NCBI RefSeq assembly: GCF_902729425.1
Contig: NZ_CACVCH010000035.1
Location: 51,705 to 115,704 of the forward strand
Source of the DNA: Magnetospirillum sp. SS-4
GTDB taxonomy: Bacteria; Pseudomonadota; Alphaproteobacteria; Rhodospirillales; Magnetospirillaceae
Reading direction: 5' to 3'
DNA: 64,000 bases
The notes under the pieces were generated by a model. That model did no database searches. It saw nothing but the letters and a program-made list of their open reading frames with translations, and was not told the origin of the DNA. Positions within the stretch are counted from its first letter, which is position 1, and every line of letters starts with the position of its first letter. This document shows, piece after piece, positions 46,369-55,400 of the stretch. The position numbers and the translations under genes are program-made.

Positions 46369-47355
46369 CTATTTCGCCAACCCGTCCAGCCTGGACGCGG
46401 CCCGGACGTCGGCTTCCGACGGCAAGCGGCGGTCGCGATCCTCGATCCAGGCGGCGATGTCGTCGATCACCACCCGGGCCTGAAGATCGCGCAGCAGCAT
46501 GTGCCAGCCTTCGGCGTACAGCGCCACCCGCTGCGACCGGCCCAGGCCGGGTAGCCGGGCGGTGGCGGCCCAGGTGGGGGCGGCGGGAATGACCTCGTCG
46601 TTCTCGCCGTAAAGCAGCAGCAGCGGGAGCTGCAACCGGTCGACGGCGGCGTGGGCGGCATCCATCAGGTCGACCACGCCCTTGACCACGTCGACCCTGG
46701 TCTGCTTGATCACCAGCGGATCGCGCGACAGGGCGCGCAGCATCTCGACGTTGTCCGACGGCTTGATCCTCAGCCCCTGGCCGGACATGCGCAGGCCGGG
46801 AGCGAGGCGGTGGGTCAGCCACAACGCCGCCCGGTGGAAAACGCTCATGGTCGAGCGGCCCCAGACGGCCGGAGCCGACAGAATCAGTCCATCGACCTCG
46901 CCGGCATCCGGTCCGGCGAAGGCGGTCATGGCGACGGCCCCACCCATGCTTTCGCCCAACACGTACAGCGGCACCCCCGGATACTGCCGCCGCAGCAGCC
47001 GGGCGACGGCACGCAGGTCGGCCGCCATAGTCTCGGAGCTGGACCAGAAGCCGGGATGCGCCCCCTGGCCGAAGCCGCGCTGATCATAGGCATAGGTGAC
47101 GATTCCCCGCTCGGCCAGGATTCGGCCGGGGGCGTCGAAGGCATTGGAATAGTCGTTCATGCCGTGCACGGCCAGGATCACCGCCCGTGGCGGCGCATCC
47201 GGCCGCCAGACGCGCAACGGCAGGATGGCGCCGTCCTCGGCCTGCCAGTGATCGGCACCCAGGCGGGCCTCCATCACCTTCGGCCCCTCGGGATGAAGCC
47301 GGGGAGCGCAGGCGGCGAGCAGCAGCAGCAGGGCGGCGACAAGGGATCTTCTCAT
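46369..47355 (-). CDS. Monoglyceride-lipase-like alpha/beta hydrolase, lipoprotein
   Basis: This 328-residue protein begins with a lipoprotein signal (LVAALLLLLAACAP, lipobox LAAC). The hydrolase_4 fold follows: LAVHGMNDYSNAF, YDQRGFGQG, the nucleophile elbow LGESMGGAVA, the acid in LYGENDEVIP and the His in AEGWHMLLRD. It resembles lysophospholipase/monoacylglycerol lipases. Its substrate is probably a lipid ester at the membrane. The ATG overlaps the hemerythrin stop by four bases. Confidence 0.86.
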   Translation of the reverse strand: MRRSLVAALLLLLAACAPRLHPEGPKVMEARLGADHWQAEDGAILPLRVWRPDAPPRAVILAVHGMNDYSNAFDAPGRILAERGIVTYAYDQRGFGQGAHPGFWSSSETMAADLRAVARLLRRQYPGVPLYVLGESMGGAVAMTAFAGPDAGEVDGLILSAPAVWGRSTMSVFHRAALWLTHRLAPGLRMSGQGLRIKPSDNVEMLRALSRDPLVIKQTRVDVVKGVVDLMDAAHAAVDRLQLPLLLLYGENDEVIPAAPTWAATARLPGLGRSQRVALYAEGWHMLLRDLQARVVIDDIAAWIEDRDRRLPSEADVRAASRLDGLAK

Positions 47356-47771
47356 CCCGCCCAGGGCAGGATACGCCCGCGCATCTTGACGTCGGTCTTG
47401 AGGATATGCTGGCTGAGCCAGACGCCGAGGAAGGTTCGCAGCTTGGCGGTGTCGGCCTTGATCTCGCCGGGGCCGCCGCTGTGGAATTTCTCGGTGAACA
47501 CGGCCAGGGTGTGGGTCAGTTCGTCGTGCTGGCGCTTGTTTTCCTCGTAGCCGTCGTATCCGGCCTCGAGCTGCGCCGTCTCTTCCCGCTCGAAATGTTC
47601 CGTCACGTAGGATTGCAGGCGGGCCAGGACATCGGTCATCTTGGGACGGTCGACCTCGCCGCCGTGGGAATCCGCGGCGGCGTTGAACTCCTGTATCAGG
47701 GCGAACAACTGGCGGTGATCCTCGTCGACCACCTCGATTCCCACCTTCATCGCCTGATGCCAGGTCGCCAT
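47352..47771 (-). CDS. Bacteriohemerythrin
   Basis: This 139-residue four-helix bundle protein has the diiron site residues: VVDEDHRQLF (His), HFEREE (H-x3-E), HDELTHT and SQHILKTD (H and D). It binds O2 reversibly and can serve as an oxygen carrier or sensor, useful in microaerobic bacteria. GGAGAGG precedes ATG 47771. It is coupled to the lipase gene, a link with no obvious logic. Confidence 0.92.
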   Translation of the reverse strand: MATWHQAMKVGIEVVDEDHRQLFALIQEFNAAADSHGGEVDRPKMTDVLARLQSYVTEHFEREETAQLEAGYDGYEENKRQHDELTHTLAVFTEKFHSGGPGEIKADTAKLRTFLGVWLSQHILKTDVKMRGRILPWAG

Positions 47772-47898
47772 GGAAACCTCTCCGCCCAATCCGGGGGCCA
47801 GAGTAGAACCCCATGCCGGAAATGACAATCCGGTCTTTGGGCCTGGACGGACAAGCGGGGGTTTGTGACCGCGCCGTAGCCGTGCTATTGACCCAGCC

Positions 47899-49779
47899 AT
47901 GCTTCATATCAACGACCTTACCTTCCGCTACGGTGGCCGCGTCCTGTTCGATCAGGCCTCCGTCCACATCGCCGCCGGCCAGCGGGTCGGCCTGGTCGGG
48001 CGCAACGGCACCGGCAAGACCACCTTGTTCAAGCTGATCCTGGGCGAGGCGCATCCCGACGGCGGCGAGATCAGCCTGCGCCCCCGCGCCCGCCTCGGCC
48101 GGCTGGCCCAGGAAGCGCCCGAGGGCAACATCAGCCTGATCGACTGCGTGCTGGCCGCCGATACCGAGCGCACCGCCCTGTTCGAGGAGGCAGAGGACTG
48201 CGACGACGGCCACCGCATCGCCGAGATTCACGAACGCCTGCTGGCCATCGACGCCCATACCGCCCCGTCCCGGGCCGCCGCCATCCTGTCCGGCCTCGGC
48301 TTCGACGCCGAGGCGCAGGCCCGCGCCGTCTCGGACTTCTCCGGCGGCTGGCGCATGCGCGTCGCCCTGGCGGCGGCATTGTTCGCCAGTCCGGACCTGC
48401 TGCTGCTGGACGAGCCCACCAACCACCTGGACCTGGAGGCCACCTTGTGGCTTCAGGCCCATCTCGCCGCCTATCCCGGCACCCTGGTGGTGATCAGCCA
48501 CGACCGCGAATTGCTGAACGAGGTCGCCGACCGCATCGTCCATCTGGAGGGCGGCAAGCTCAACGCCTATGGCGGCAATTATGACCGCTTCGAGGCGACC
48601 CGGCGCGCCCGCATGGAATTGCAGTCCAAGGCCTTCGTCAAGCAGCAGGAACAGCGCAAGAAGATCCAGTCCTTCATCGACCGTTTCAAGGCCAAGGCCA
48701 CCAAGGCCGCCCAGGCGCAAAGCCGGGTCAAGATGCTGGAACGCATGGAGATGGTGGTGCCGGTGGTCGAGGACCGCGCCATGTCGTTCGACTTTCCCGA
48801 CCCCGAACCGCTGAGCCCGCCCATCATCGCCATCGATCACGGGGTGGCCGGGTACGGCGACAAGGTGGTGCTGAGGGGGCTCGACATCCGCATCGACATG
48901 GATGCCCGCATCGCCCTGCTGGGGGCCAACGGTAATGGCAAGTCGACCCTGGCCAAGGTGCTGGCAGACCGGCTGGACCTGATCGGCGGCCAGATGCGCA
49001 AGCCGTCCAAGCTGAAGATCGGCTATTTCGCCCAGCACCAGACCGAGGAACTGCGCCTGGACGAAACCCCGTTCGAACACATGGCGCACCTGATGAAGAA
49101 CCAGCCCGAGGCGAGGGTCAGGGCGCAGTTGGGCCGCTTCGGGTTCGAGCAGGAGCGCGCCAACGTCAAGGTGTCCTCGCTGTCGGGCGGCGAGAAGTCG
49201 CGGCTGCTGTTCGCCCTGATGAGCCGCGAGGTGCCCCATCTGATGATCCTGGACGAACCCACCAACCATCTGGACATCGACGCCCGCGAGGCGCTGGTGT
49301 CGGCGCTGAACGCCTATGACGGGGCCGTCATCCTGATCAGCCACGATCCCCACCTGATCGAACTGACCGTCGACAATCTGTGGCTGGTGGGCGATGGCGG
49401 CGTCCGGCCGTTCGAGGGCGACCTGGCCGCCTATCGCAAGCTGCTGCTGGACAAGGCCCGCGAGGACCGGCGCGGCGGCAAGGCGGAAAAGTCGGGCGAC
49501 GCCGGATTGCGCAAGGCCGACCGCAAGGCCGCCGCCGAGGCCCGCGCCCAATTGGCGCCGCTGCGCAAGGCGGCCCAGGCGGCGGAGAAGGCGCTGGCCG
49601 ACCTGCACCGGCGGCAGGCCGCCATCGCCCAGGACCTCGCCGATCCCTCGCTCTATCAGGGTTCCCCGGCCCGGCTGACCGAGCTGCGCCGCCAGGAGGC
49701 CGAGATCGCCCGCAAGGTCGAGACGGCCGAGTTGGACTGGCTGGCGGCGGAAGAGGCGCTGGAGGCGGCGAAGGGGTAG
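47899..49779 (+). CDS. ABC-F ATPase, YheS-like
   Basis: This 626-residue soluble protein has two ABC domains. Walker A motifs are GRNGTGKTT (about 35) and GANGNGKST (near 340). Signatures are FSGGWRMRV and LSGGEKSRL, with DEPTNHLD twice. The linker has a Lys/Gln-rich helix (KQQEQRKKIQSFIDRFKAKA) typical of ABC-F P-site arms. The C-terminal coiled coil (about 540-625) holds KADRKAAAEARAQLAPLRKA. It is probably a ribosome-associated factor. It differs from the Uup-like protein at 25 kb. Confidence 0.87.
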   Translation: MLHINDLTFRYGGRVLFDQASVHIAAGQRVGLVGRNGTGKTTLFKLILGEAHPDGGEISLRPRARLGRLAQEAPEGNISLIDCVLAADTERTALFEEAEDCDDGHRIAEIHERLLAIDAHTAPSRAAAILSGLGFDAEAQARAVSDFSGGWRMRVALAAALFASPDLLLLDEPTNHLDLEATLWLQAHLAAYPGTLVVISHDRELLNEVADRIVHLEGGKLNAYGGNYDRFEATRRARMELQSKAFVKQQEQRKKIQSFIDRFKAKATKAAQAQSRVKMLERMEMVVPVVEDRAMSFDFPDPEPLSPPIIAIDHGVAGYGDKVVLRGLDIRIDMDARIALLGANGNGKSTLAKVLADRLDLIGGQMRKPSKLKIGYFAQHQTEELRLDETPFEHMAHLMKNQPEARVRAQLGRFGFEQERANVKVSSLSGGEKSRLLFALMSREVPHLMILDEPTNHLDIDAREALVSALNAYDGAVILISHDPHLIELTVDNLWLVGDGGVRPFEGDLAAYRKLLLDKAREDRRGGKAEKSGDAGLRKADRKAAAEARAQLAPLRKAAQAAEKALADLHRRQAAIAQDLADPSLYQGSPARLTELRRQEAEIARKVETAELDWLAAEEALEAAKG

Positions 49780-49799
49780 CGGGCGTCGCCCGCGTCTCC

Positions 49800-52700
49800 T
49801 CACACGCTGAAATACTTGGCCTGGGGGTGCACGGTGACGATGGCCGAGGTCGATTGCTCGGGCTCCAGCTGGAACTCCTCCGACAGGGTGACGCCGATGC
49901 GCTCGGCTCCCAGCAGGGACAGCAGGGCGGTCTGATCCTCGACGCGCGGGCAGGCGGGATAGCCGAACGAGAAGCGCGAGCCCCGGTAATTCTGCTTCAG
50001 CAGTTTGTCCATGTCGGCGGCATCCTCGGCGGCGAAGCCCAGTTCCGAACGGATGCGCTTGTGGACGTATTCGGCCATGGCCTCGGCCATCTCCACCGAC
50101 AGGCCGTGCAGGTAGAGGTAATCCTGGTACCTGTCGGCCTTGAACCAGTCCTGGGCCACCTCGGTGGCGCGCTTGCCCATGGTCACCACCTGCAATCCGA
50201 TGACGTCGCGCTGGCTGTCGGACACCGGGCGGAAGAAATCGGCGATGCACAGGCCGCCTTCCTTGGCTTGGCGCGGGAACGGGAAGCGGGCGGCCTCGGT
50301 CTTGCCGTCTTCGTGGAACAGCACCACCGAATCGCCGTCACTGGCTGCCTTCCAATAACCATAGGCCGCCTGCGGCCGCAGGATCTCTTCCCGGGCCGCA
50401 CGCTTCAGCATCTCCAGCGCGATGGGCTTCAGCTCCTTGTGAGCCCAGTCCTTGAACTCCGCCAGCGAGCGGCCCTGCTTCCGGTAGCCCCAGTGGAACT
50501 GGTAGAGCATGGTCTCGTTGAGGAACGGAATCAGGTTCTGGAGCGGCGCCGCCTCGATCAGGCGGGCGCCCCAGAACGGCGGCACCGGCACCGGCGCGTC
50601 CCGGTGCAGTTCGGCGCGGCGCAGGTTGATCTCGTCCCAGTCCACCGGGCGGGTCGCGGGCTGGGCCGCCTCGCCCAGGGTCCGTGACGGCGAGCCGGGA
50701 CGGTGGGGGGCGGCGGCGCGGGCCTGGATATGATCGTCGAAGCCGCTCTCCGCCACCTTGGCCATGAGGTCGAGACCGTCGAAGGCATCCCTGGCATAGG
50801 CCACCCGGCCCGAGCCGTAGGCGGCGCGGCAATCCTCCTCGACATACTTGCGGGTGAGCGCGGCGCCGCCCAGCAGCACCGGGACGTCGAGACCGGCCTT
50901 GGTCATCTCCTCCAGGTTCTCGCGCATGATGACGGTGGACTTGACCAGCAGGCCCGACATGCCGACCGCGTCGGCCTTGTGTTCCCTGGCCGCCTTGATG
51001 ATCTCGGCGATGGGCTGCTTGATGCCGATATTGACCACCTTGTAGCCGTTGTTGGTCAGGATGATGTCCACCAGATTCTTGCCGATGTCGTGGACGTCGC
51101 CCTTCACCGTGGCCATCACGATGGTGGCCTTCTGCCCTCCCTCGGCCTTTTCCATATGGGGTTCCAGCCACGAGACGGCGGCCTTCATGGTCTCGGCCGA
51201 TTGCAGCACGAAGGGCAGCTGCATCTTGCCCGAGCCGAACAGCTCGCCCACCACCTTCATGCCGTCCAGCAGAAGCTGATTGATGATGTCCAGCGGCTTC
51301 CAGCCCCCGGCCATGGCCTCGGCCAGATCATCCTCCAGCCCGGTGCGGTCGCCGTCGACGATGCGGGCCTTCAGGCGGTCCTCGGCCTTGGCCGGGCGCT
51401 CCTTCTTGACCTCCGAGACCTTGCGGTCGCCGAACAGGGCGATGTAGCGGGCCAGCGCCTCGGGCGAGCGGTCCAGGATCAGGTCCTCGGCCGCCGCCAC
51501 TTCCTCGGCCGGCAGGGTGTGCAGCGGCACGATCTTGCTGACGTGGACGATGGCCCCGGTCATGCCGCGCTTGATGGCCAGATCGATGAACACCGAGTTC
51601 AGCACCTGGCGCGCCGCCGGCTTCAGCCCGAACGACACGTTGGACAGGCCCAGCACGATGCCGCATTCCGGCATGTCGCGAGCGATGGCCTCGATGGCGT
51701 CCAGGGTCTCGATGGCAAGGCGACGGTCATCGACGTTGCCGGTGCAGATAGTGAAGGTCAGCGGGTCGAACAACAGGTCCGAGGCCGCCAGGCCGTGGGT
51801 GTTGACCGCGAAATCATAGAGGCGCCGCGCGATGCGCAGCTTGGATTCGGCATCCTTGGCCATGCCGGCCTCGTCGATGGTCAGCGCCACCACCGACGCC
51901 CCGAACTTCCGCGCCAGTTTCAGCCGGTCGGCGGCGTCACCCTCGCCGTTCTCGAAATTGATGGAATTGAGGATGGCCTTGCCGCCATAGAGCTTGAGGC
52001 CCGCCTCCAGCACCGGCAATTCGGTGGAATCGATCACCAGCGGCGCGGTGACCGACCCGCGCAGGCGCGACACCACCTCGGTCATGTCGCGGACCTCGTC
52101 GCGACCGACGAAGGCGGTGCAGACGTCCAGGGTGTGGCTGCCCTCACGCACCTGCTCGCGGGCAATGGCGGTGATGCCGTCCCAGTCCTCGGCGTCCTGG
52201 AGGTCGCGGAACTTCTTCGAGCCGTTGGCGTTGCAGCGCTCGCCGATGGCGAGGAAGGCGTTCTCCTGCCTCAGCGGAACCTGGGAATACAGCGAGGCCA
52301 CCGCCGGCATCCAATGGACGATCCGCTTGACCGGGCCGGGACGATAGCCGTTGCCGATGCGCTTCAGCATCGCGTCGGTCGCCTTGATGTGGGGCGGCGT
52401 GGTGCCGCAGCAGCCGCCGATCAGATTGGCGCCGGCCGTCACGAAGCGCTCGTGCCACACCGCCAGTTCGTCGGGCAGCAGCGGATAGCGGGTCTGGCCG
52501 TCCACCAGCTCGGGCAGGCCGGCATTGGGCTGGATGGAGACGAAGCCGTCCCAGTTGTCGACCAGCCACTTGAAGTGCTCGCCCATCTCCTGCGGGCCGG
52601 CGGCGCAGTTCATCCCCATCAGCGGCACGCCCAGCGAACGGACCACCGTGGCGGCGGCGGCGATGTCGGCGCCCACCAGCAGGGTTCCGGTGGTCTCCAC

Positions 52701-53273
52701 CGTCACCTGGACGAAGATGGGAACATCGGTTCCGGCCCTGGCGTTGGCGATCTTGCAGCCGTTGACGGCGGCCTTGATCTGGAGCGGGTCCTGGCAGGTC
52801 TCCACCAGGAAGGCCGAGACACCGCCGGCGATCTGGCCCTCGGCCTGGATGACATAGGCGGCCTCCAGCTCGTCATAGCCGATATGGCCGAGCGAGGGCA
52901 GCTTGGTGCCCGGCCCGATGGCGCCCAGCACGAAGCGGGCGCGGCCGTCGCCCTTGAAACGCTCGGCGGCCTCATGGGCCAGTTCGATGGCGCGCTTGTT
53001 GAGGTCGAAGGCCTGATCGGCGATGCCGAATTCGGCCAGCGTGATGGGCGATCCGCCGAAGGTGTCTGCCTCGACCATGTCGGCGCCAGCCTCGAAATAG
53101 CGCTCGTGAATGCCGCGAATCACGTCGGGGCGCGACTTCACCAGGATCTCGGTGCAGTTCTCCAGCCCCAGGAAATCCTTGTCCACCGACAGGTTCATGG
53201 CCTGGACCAGGGCGCCGGTGCCACCGTCGCACAGAAGAACCCGCTGGGAGAGATGGTCGAGAATATTGGTCAT
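49800..53273 (-). CDS. metH: Cobalamin-dependent methionine synthase
   Basis: This 1157-residue enzyme transfers the methyl of methyl-THF to homocysteine through B12. The homocysteine domain is about 1-320, with zinc ligands in MNCAAGP and GGCCGTTPPHIKA. The pterin domain is about 335-610 (ERCNANGSKKFRDL and NSINFENGEGDAADRLKLAR). The B12 cap is about 630-730, and the B12-binding domain has GDVHDIGKNLVDIIL with the axial His. The activation domain (about 900-1157) has RGSRFSFGYPACPRVEDQ. It is the last gene after the regulator and metF, and meets the ABC-F gene tail to tail with 20 bases between. Confidence 0.97.
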   Translation of the reverse strand: MTNILDHLSQRVLLCDGGTGALVQAMNLSVDKDFLGLENCTEILVKSRPDVIRGIHERYFEAGADMVEADTFGGSPITLAEFGIADQAFDLNKRAIELAHEAAERFKGDGRARFVLGAIGPGTKLPSLGHIGYDELEAAYVIQAEGQIAGGVSAFLVETCQDPLQIKAAVNGCKIANARAGTDVPIFVQVTVETTGTLLVGADIAAAATVVRSLGVPLMGMNCAAGPQEMGEHFKWLVDNWDGFVSIQPNAGLPELVDGQTRYPLLPDELAVWHERFVTAGANLIGGCCGTTPPHIKATDAMLKRIGNGYRPGPVKRIVHWMPAVASLYSQVPLRQENAFLAIGERCNANGSKKFRDLQDAEDWDGITAIAREQVREGSHTLDVCTAFVGRDEVRDMTEVVSRLRGSVTAPLVIDSTELPVLEAGLKLYGGKAILNSINFENGEGDAADRLKLARKFGASVVALTIDEAGMAKDAESKLRIARRLYDFAVNTHGLAASDLLFDPLTFTICTGNVDDRRLAIETLDAIEAIARDMPECGIVLGLSNVSFGLKPAARQVLNSVFIDLAIKRGMTGAIVHVSKIVPLHTLPAEEVAAAEDLILDRSPEALARYIALFGDRKVSEVKKERPAKAEDRLKARIVDGDRTGLEDDLAEAMAGGWKPLDIINQLLLDGMKVVGELFGSGKMQLPFVLQSAETMKAAVSWLEPHMEKAEGGQKATIVMATVKGDVHDIGKNLVDIILTNNGYKVVNIGIKQPIAEIIKAAREHKADAVGMSGLLVKSTVIMRENLEEMTKAGLDVPVLLGGAALTRKYVEEDCRAAYGSGRVAYARDAFDGLDLMAKVAESGFDDHIQARAAAPHRPGSPSRTLGEAAQPATRPVDWDEINLRRAELHRDAPVPVPPFWGARLIEAAPLQNLIPFLNETMLYQFHWGYRKQGRSLAEFKDWAHKELKPIALEMLKRAAREEILRPQAAYGYWKAASDGDSVVLFHEDGKTEAARFPFPRQAKEGGLCIADFFRPVSDSQRDVIGLQVVTMGKRATEVAQDWFKADRYQDYLYLHGLSVEMAEAMAEYVHKRIRSELGFAAEDAADMDKLLKQNYRGSRFSFGYPACPRVEDQTALLSLLGAERIGVTLSEEFQLEPEQSTSAIVTVHPQAKYFSV

Positions 53274-53309
53274 GATTCGCTTTCCGTTTTGGCGTCTCTT
53301 CCCCCTCGC

Positions 53310-53400
53310 CCTTCGAGACGCCGCTATCGCGGCTCCTCAGGACGAGGCCACAATGAAAACCTCATCCCGAGGAGGCCCGGGGGCCGCCTCGAAGGACGAG
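53310..53400. repeat. Inverted pair of dispersed repeats in metF-metH gap
   Basis: Two units face each other. The left (53310-53348) begins CCTTCGAGACGCC and ends CTCAGGACGAGG. The right (53360-53400) begins CCTCATCCCGAGGAGG and ends GCCTCGAAGGACGAG. They are inverted copies with variation. This CCTCATCC...CTCGAAGG element is a familiar intergenic repeat type of alphaproteobacteria. It takes up most of the 135 bases between the two coupled genes. Confidence 0.7.
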
Positions 53401-53408
53401 ACCGCGGT

Positions 53409-54287
53409 TCACCCTCTCGGCCGCACTCCCAGGATGTGGGAGATGGCATAGGCGAGGTCGGCACGGTTCAGGGTGTAGAAGTGGAACTGCTCCACCCCTT
53501 CCGCCGCCAGGATGCGGCATTGCTCGGCGGCGACGGTGGCGGCCACCAGCCGGCGGGTCTCGGGGTCGTCGTCGAGCCCTTCGAACAGCCGCGCCATCCA
53601 GGCGGGCACGCTGGCGCCGCAGGCGGCCGAGAACTTCTGGACCTGGGCGAAGTTGGTCACCGGCAGGATGCCGGGCACCACCGGAACCGAGATGCCGGCC
53701 CGGGCCGCACGTTCCTGGAAGTCGAGGAACACCGCCGGCTCGAAGAAATACTGGCTGACGGCGCGGCTGGCGCCGGCGTCGACCTTACGCTTCAGGTTGT
53801 CGAGGTCGAACCCGGCCGAGGGCGCGTCCGGGTGCTTTTCCGGATAGGCGGCCACCGACACCTCGAAATCGGCGATGCGCTTCAGCCCCTTCACCAGATC
53901 GACGGCATAGGCGTAGCCCTGGGGATGGGCGGCGTAGGGTTGGCCGTCGGGCATGTCGCCCCTGAGCGCCACGATATGGCGGATGCCCTCGTCCCAATAG
54001 CGGCGGGCGATGTCGTCGACCTCGCCCCGCGAATGGCCGACGCAGGTGAGATGCGCCGCCGGCTTCAGGCTGGTCTCGCGGGCGATGCGCACGACGGTGT
54101 CGTGGGTGCGTTCCCGCGTGGTTCCGCCGGCGCCGTAGGTCACCGAGACGAAGCGGGGCGACAGCGGCTCCAGCCGCTTGACGCAGTCCCACAGGGCTTC
54201 CTGCATCTTGTCGGTCTTGGGGGGAAAGAACTCGAACGAAACGCTGACCGGATTGTTCGACGCGGCGGCGATGGGCAGTTCGGTCAC
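53409..54287 (-). CDS. metF: 5,10-Methylenetetrahydrofolate reductase
   Basis: This 292-residue flavoenzyme has the family signature SFEFFPPKT at the N-terminus, FVSVTYGAGGTTRERT, HLTCVGHSRGEVDDIA, VALRGDMPDGQPY and VPGILPVTNFAQVQKF. It supplies methyl-THF to MetH. The start is GTG 54287, overlapping the stop of the regulator gene (GTGA), so regulator and metF are co-translated. No promoter is visible between them. Confidence 0.95.
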   Translation of the reverse strand: MTELPIAAASNNPVSVSFEFFPPKTDKMQEALWDCVKRLEPLSPRFVSVTYGAGGTTRERTHDTVVRIARETSLKPAAHLTCVGHSRGEVDDIARRYWDEGIRHIVALRGDMPDGQPYAAHPQGYAYAVDLVKGLKRIADFEVSVAAYPEKHPDAPSAGFDLDNLKRKVDAGASRAVSQYFFEPAVFLDFQERAARAGISVPVVPGILPVTNFAQVQKFSAACGASVPAWMARLFEGLDDDPETRRLVAATVAAEQCRILAAEGVEQFHFYTLNRADLAYAISHILGVRPRG

Positions 54288-55228
54288 GCTAATGCTCCTT
54301 GAACAGGCTTTTCGGCGATCCAGATCATGACGGTCAGCGGCTTGCCCGGCAGGCTGACGGCGGGACGAGACGTCAGGCCCACCGTCTTGAACCAGCCCTC
54401 GACCTCGGCATTCTCGAAGCCGAGGCGGCGGTGGGCATGCTGGTCGCGCAGGATTTCCAGATCGTGGGGGGCGAAATCGATGACGGCCAGCCGGCCGCCC
54501 GGTTCCAGCACGCGGGCGGCCTCGGCCACCACGGCGGCGGGGTCGGCGGCATAGTGCAGTACCTGATGGATGGTCACCGCATCGGCGGTGGCGGCCGGCA
54601 GCGGCAATTGGGTGATGTCGCCCTGGCGCACCATGCAATTGCCGAGGCCGGCGCGTTCCAGATTGGCGCGGGCGACGCTCAGCATCTCGCGCGACAGGTC
54701 GATGCCGGTGGCGCGCTCCACCCGGGGGCCAAGAACTTCCAGCACCCGGCCGGTGCCGGTGCCCATGTCCACCAGATCGCGGACGGAACGGCCGGCGAAG
54801 ATGCCCAGCAGGGCCTTTTCCACCTCGGCGTCGTCCACATGCAGCGAACGGATTTCATCCCAGCGCGACGCATTGGCGCTGAAATAGCTTTGCGCCCTCT
54901 CGGCCCGGCTGCCGCGAATGGCGGTCAGGCGCTGCTGATCCAGCGCCAGCACCGGATCGGCGGCGGGCAGCAGGTCAAGCAGATGACGGGCCAGGGTGGC
55001 GCCGTTTCCCTTGGCGGCGAGGCGGTAGAACACCCAGGCGCCCTCGGGGAAGCGGTCCAGCAGGCCGGCCTCGCACATCAGCTTCAGATGGCGCGACACG
55101 CGGGGCTGGCTCTGGCCCAGGATCTGGGTCAGTTCGGTGACGGTCAGCTCACCCTGGGACAGCAGATGCAGCAGCCGCAGCCTGGTCGGCTCGGCGGCGG
55201 CCCGCAATCCCGTCAGCACCCCCTCCAC
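54284..55228 (-). CDS. ArsR-type regulator fused to SAM methyltransferase domain
   Basis: This protein of about 314 residues has an ArsR winged helix at about 1-85 (AAEPTRLRLLHLLSQGELTV and LGQSQPRVSRHLKLMCEAGL). A class I methyltransferase fold follows at about 125-300, with motif I LVDMGTGTGRVLEVLG. Its coupling to metF and metH suggests control of methionine synthesis, as described for SahR-type regulators that sense S-adenosylhomocysteine; that effector is inferred. The frame opens as far as ATG 55258, but AGGAGG lies five bases before GTG 55228, which I take as the start. An 18-base operator lies just upstream. Confidence 0.8.
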   Translation of the reverse strand: MEGVLTGLRAAAEPTRLRLLHLLSQGELTVTELTQILGQSQPRVSRHLKLMCEAGLLDRFPEGAWVFYRLAAKGNGATLARHLLDLLPAADPVLALDQQRLTAIRGSRAERAQSYFSANASRWDEIRSLHVDDAEVEKALLGIFAGRSVRDLVDMGTGTGRVLEVLGPRVERATGIDLSREMLSVARANLERAGLGNCMVRQGDITQLPLPAATADAVTIHQVLHYAADPAAVVAEAARVLEPGGRLAVIDFAPHDLEILRDQHAHRRLGFENAEVEGWFKTVGLTSRPAVSLPGKPLTVMIWIAEKPVQGALA

Positions 55229-55257
55229 GGCATCCTCCTCGCTCACTTCGAAAAACA

Positions 55258-55275
55258 TATAAACATATCTTTATA
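55258..55275 (-). promoter_or_regulatory. Operator TATAAA-N6-TTTATA of the met operon
   Basis: A perfect 6-base inverted repeat with a six-base spacer in an AT-rich island lies 30 bases before the chosen start of the ArsR-type gene. On the gene strand it reads TATAAA-GATATG-TTTATA, and the first arm could be the -10 element. This is the form expected for an ArsR-family site and implies autoregulation. Confidence 0.65.
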
Positions 55276-55342
55276 CGGATATGAAGTGATGATTTTGCCG
55301 TTGGAGCGAACGCCCCCCCACGAGCGCCCCCACGAAACGATA

Positions 55343-55366
55343 CGGCCGCCCCGTGAAGGGCGGCCG
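55343..55366 (-). terminator. Terminator-like hairpin after phasin gene
   Basis: A 9-base perfect stem (CGGCCGCCC with GGGCGGCCG) and six-base loop lie 35 bases past the phasin stop. On that strand the following bases are TATCGTTTCG, a weak T-rich tail. It separates the phasin from the met operon. Confidence 0.6.
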
Positions 55367-55400
55367 CCGGTTCGTCACTTGGTGCCTGAAAGCCGGAAGA

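Noticed and set aside
46369..50250. A very long open frame (near 1290 codons) running across the lipase, hemerythrin and ABC-F genes.
   Set aside because: Only the last part is a real gene (the lipase, starting at 47355). The rest is antisense to the ABC-F gene and has the Gly/Gln/Arg-rich composition of a GC-rich shadow frame.
53274..53408. Riboswitch (SAM or cobalamin) before metH.
   Set aside because: The gap is occupied by an inverted pair of dispersed repeats. No B12 box or SAM riboswitch core was seen here or before cobT, cobS or cobA.
50703..54302. A 1199-codon frame antisense to metH and metF.
   Set aside because: The composition is that of a shadow frame, and metH and metF on the other strand match full-length families with all motifs.
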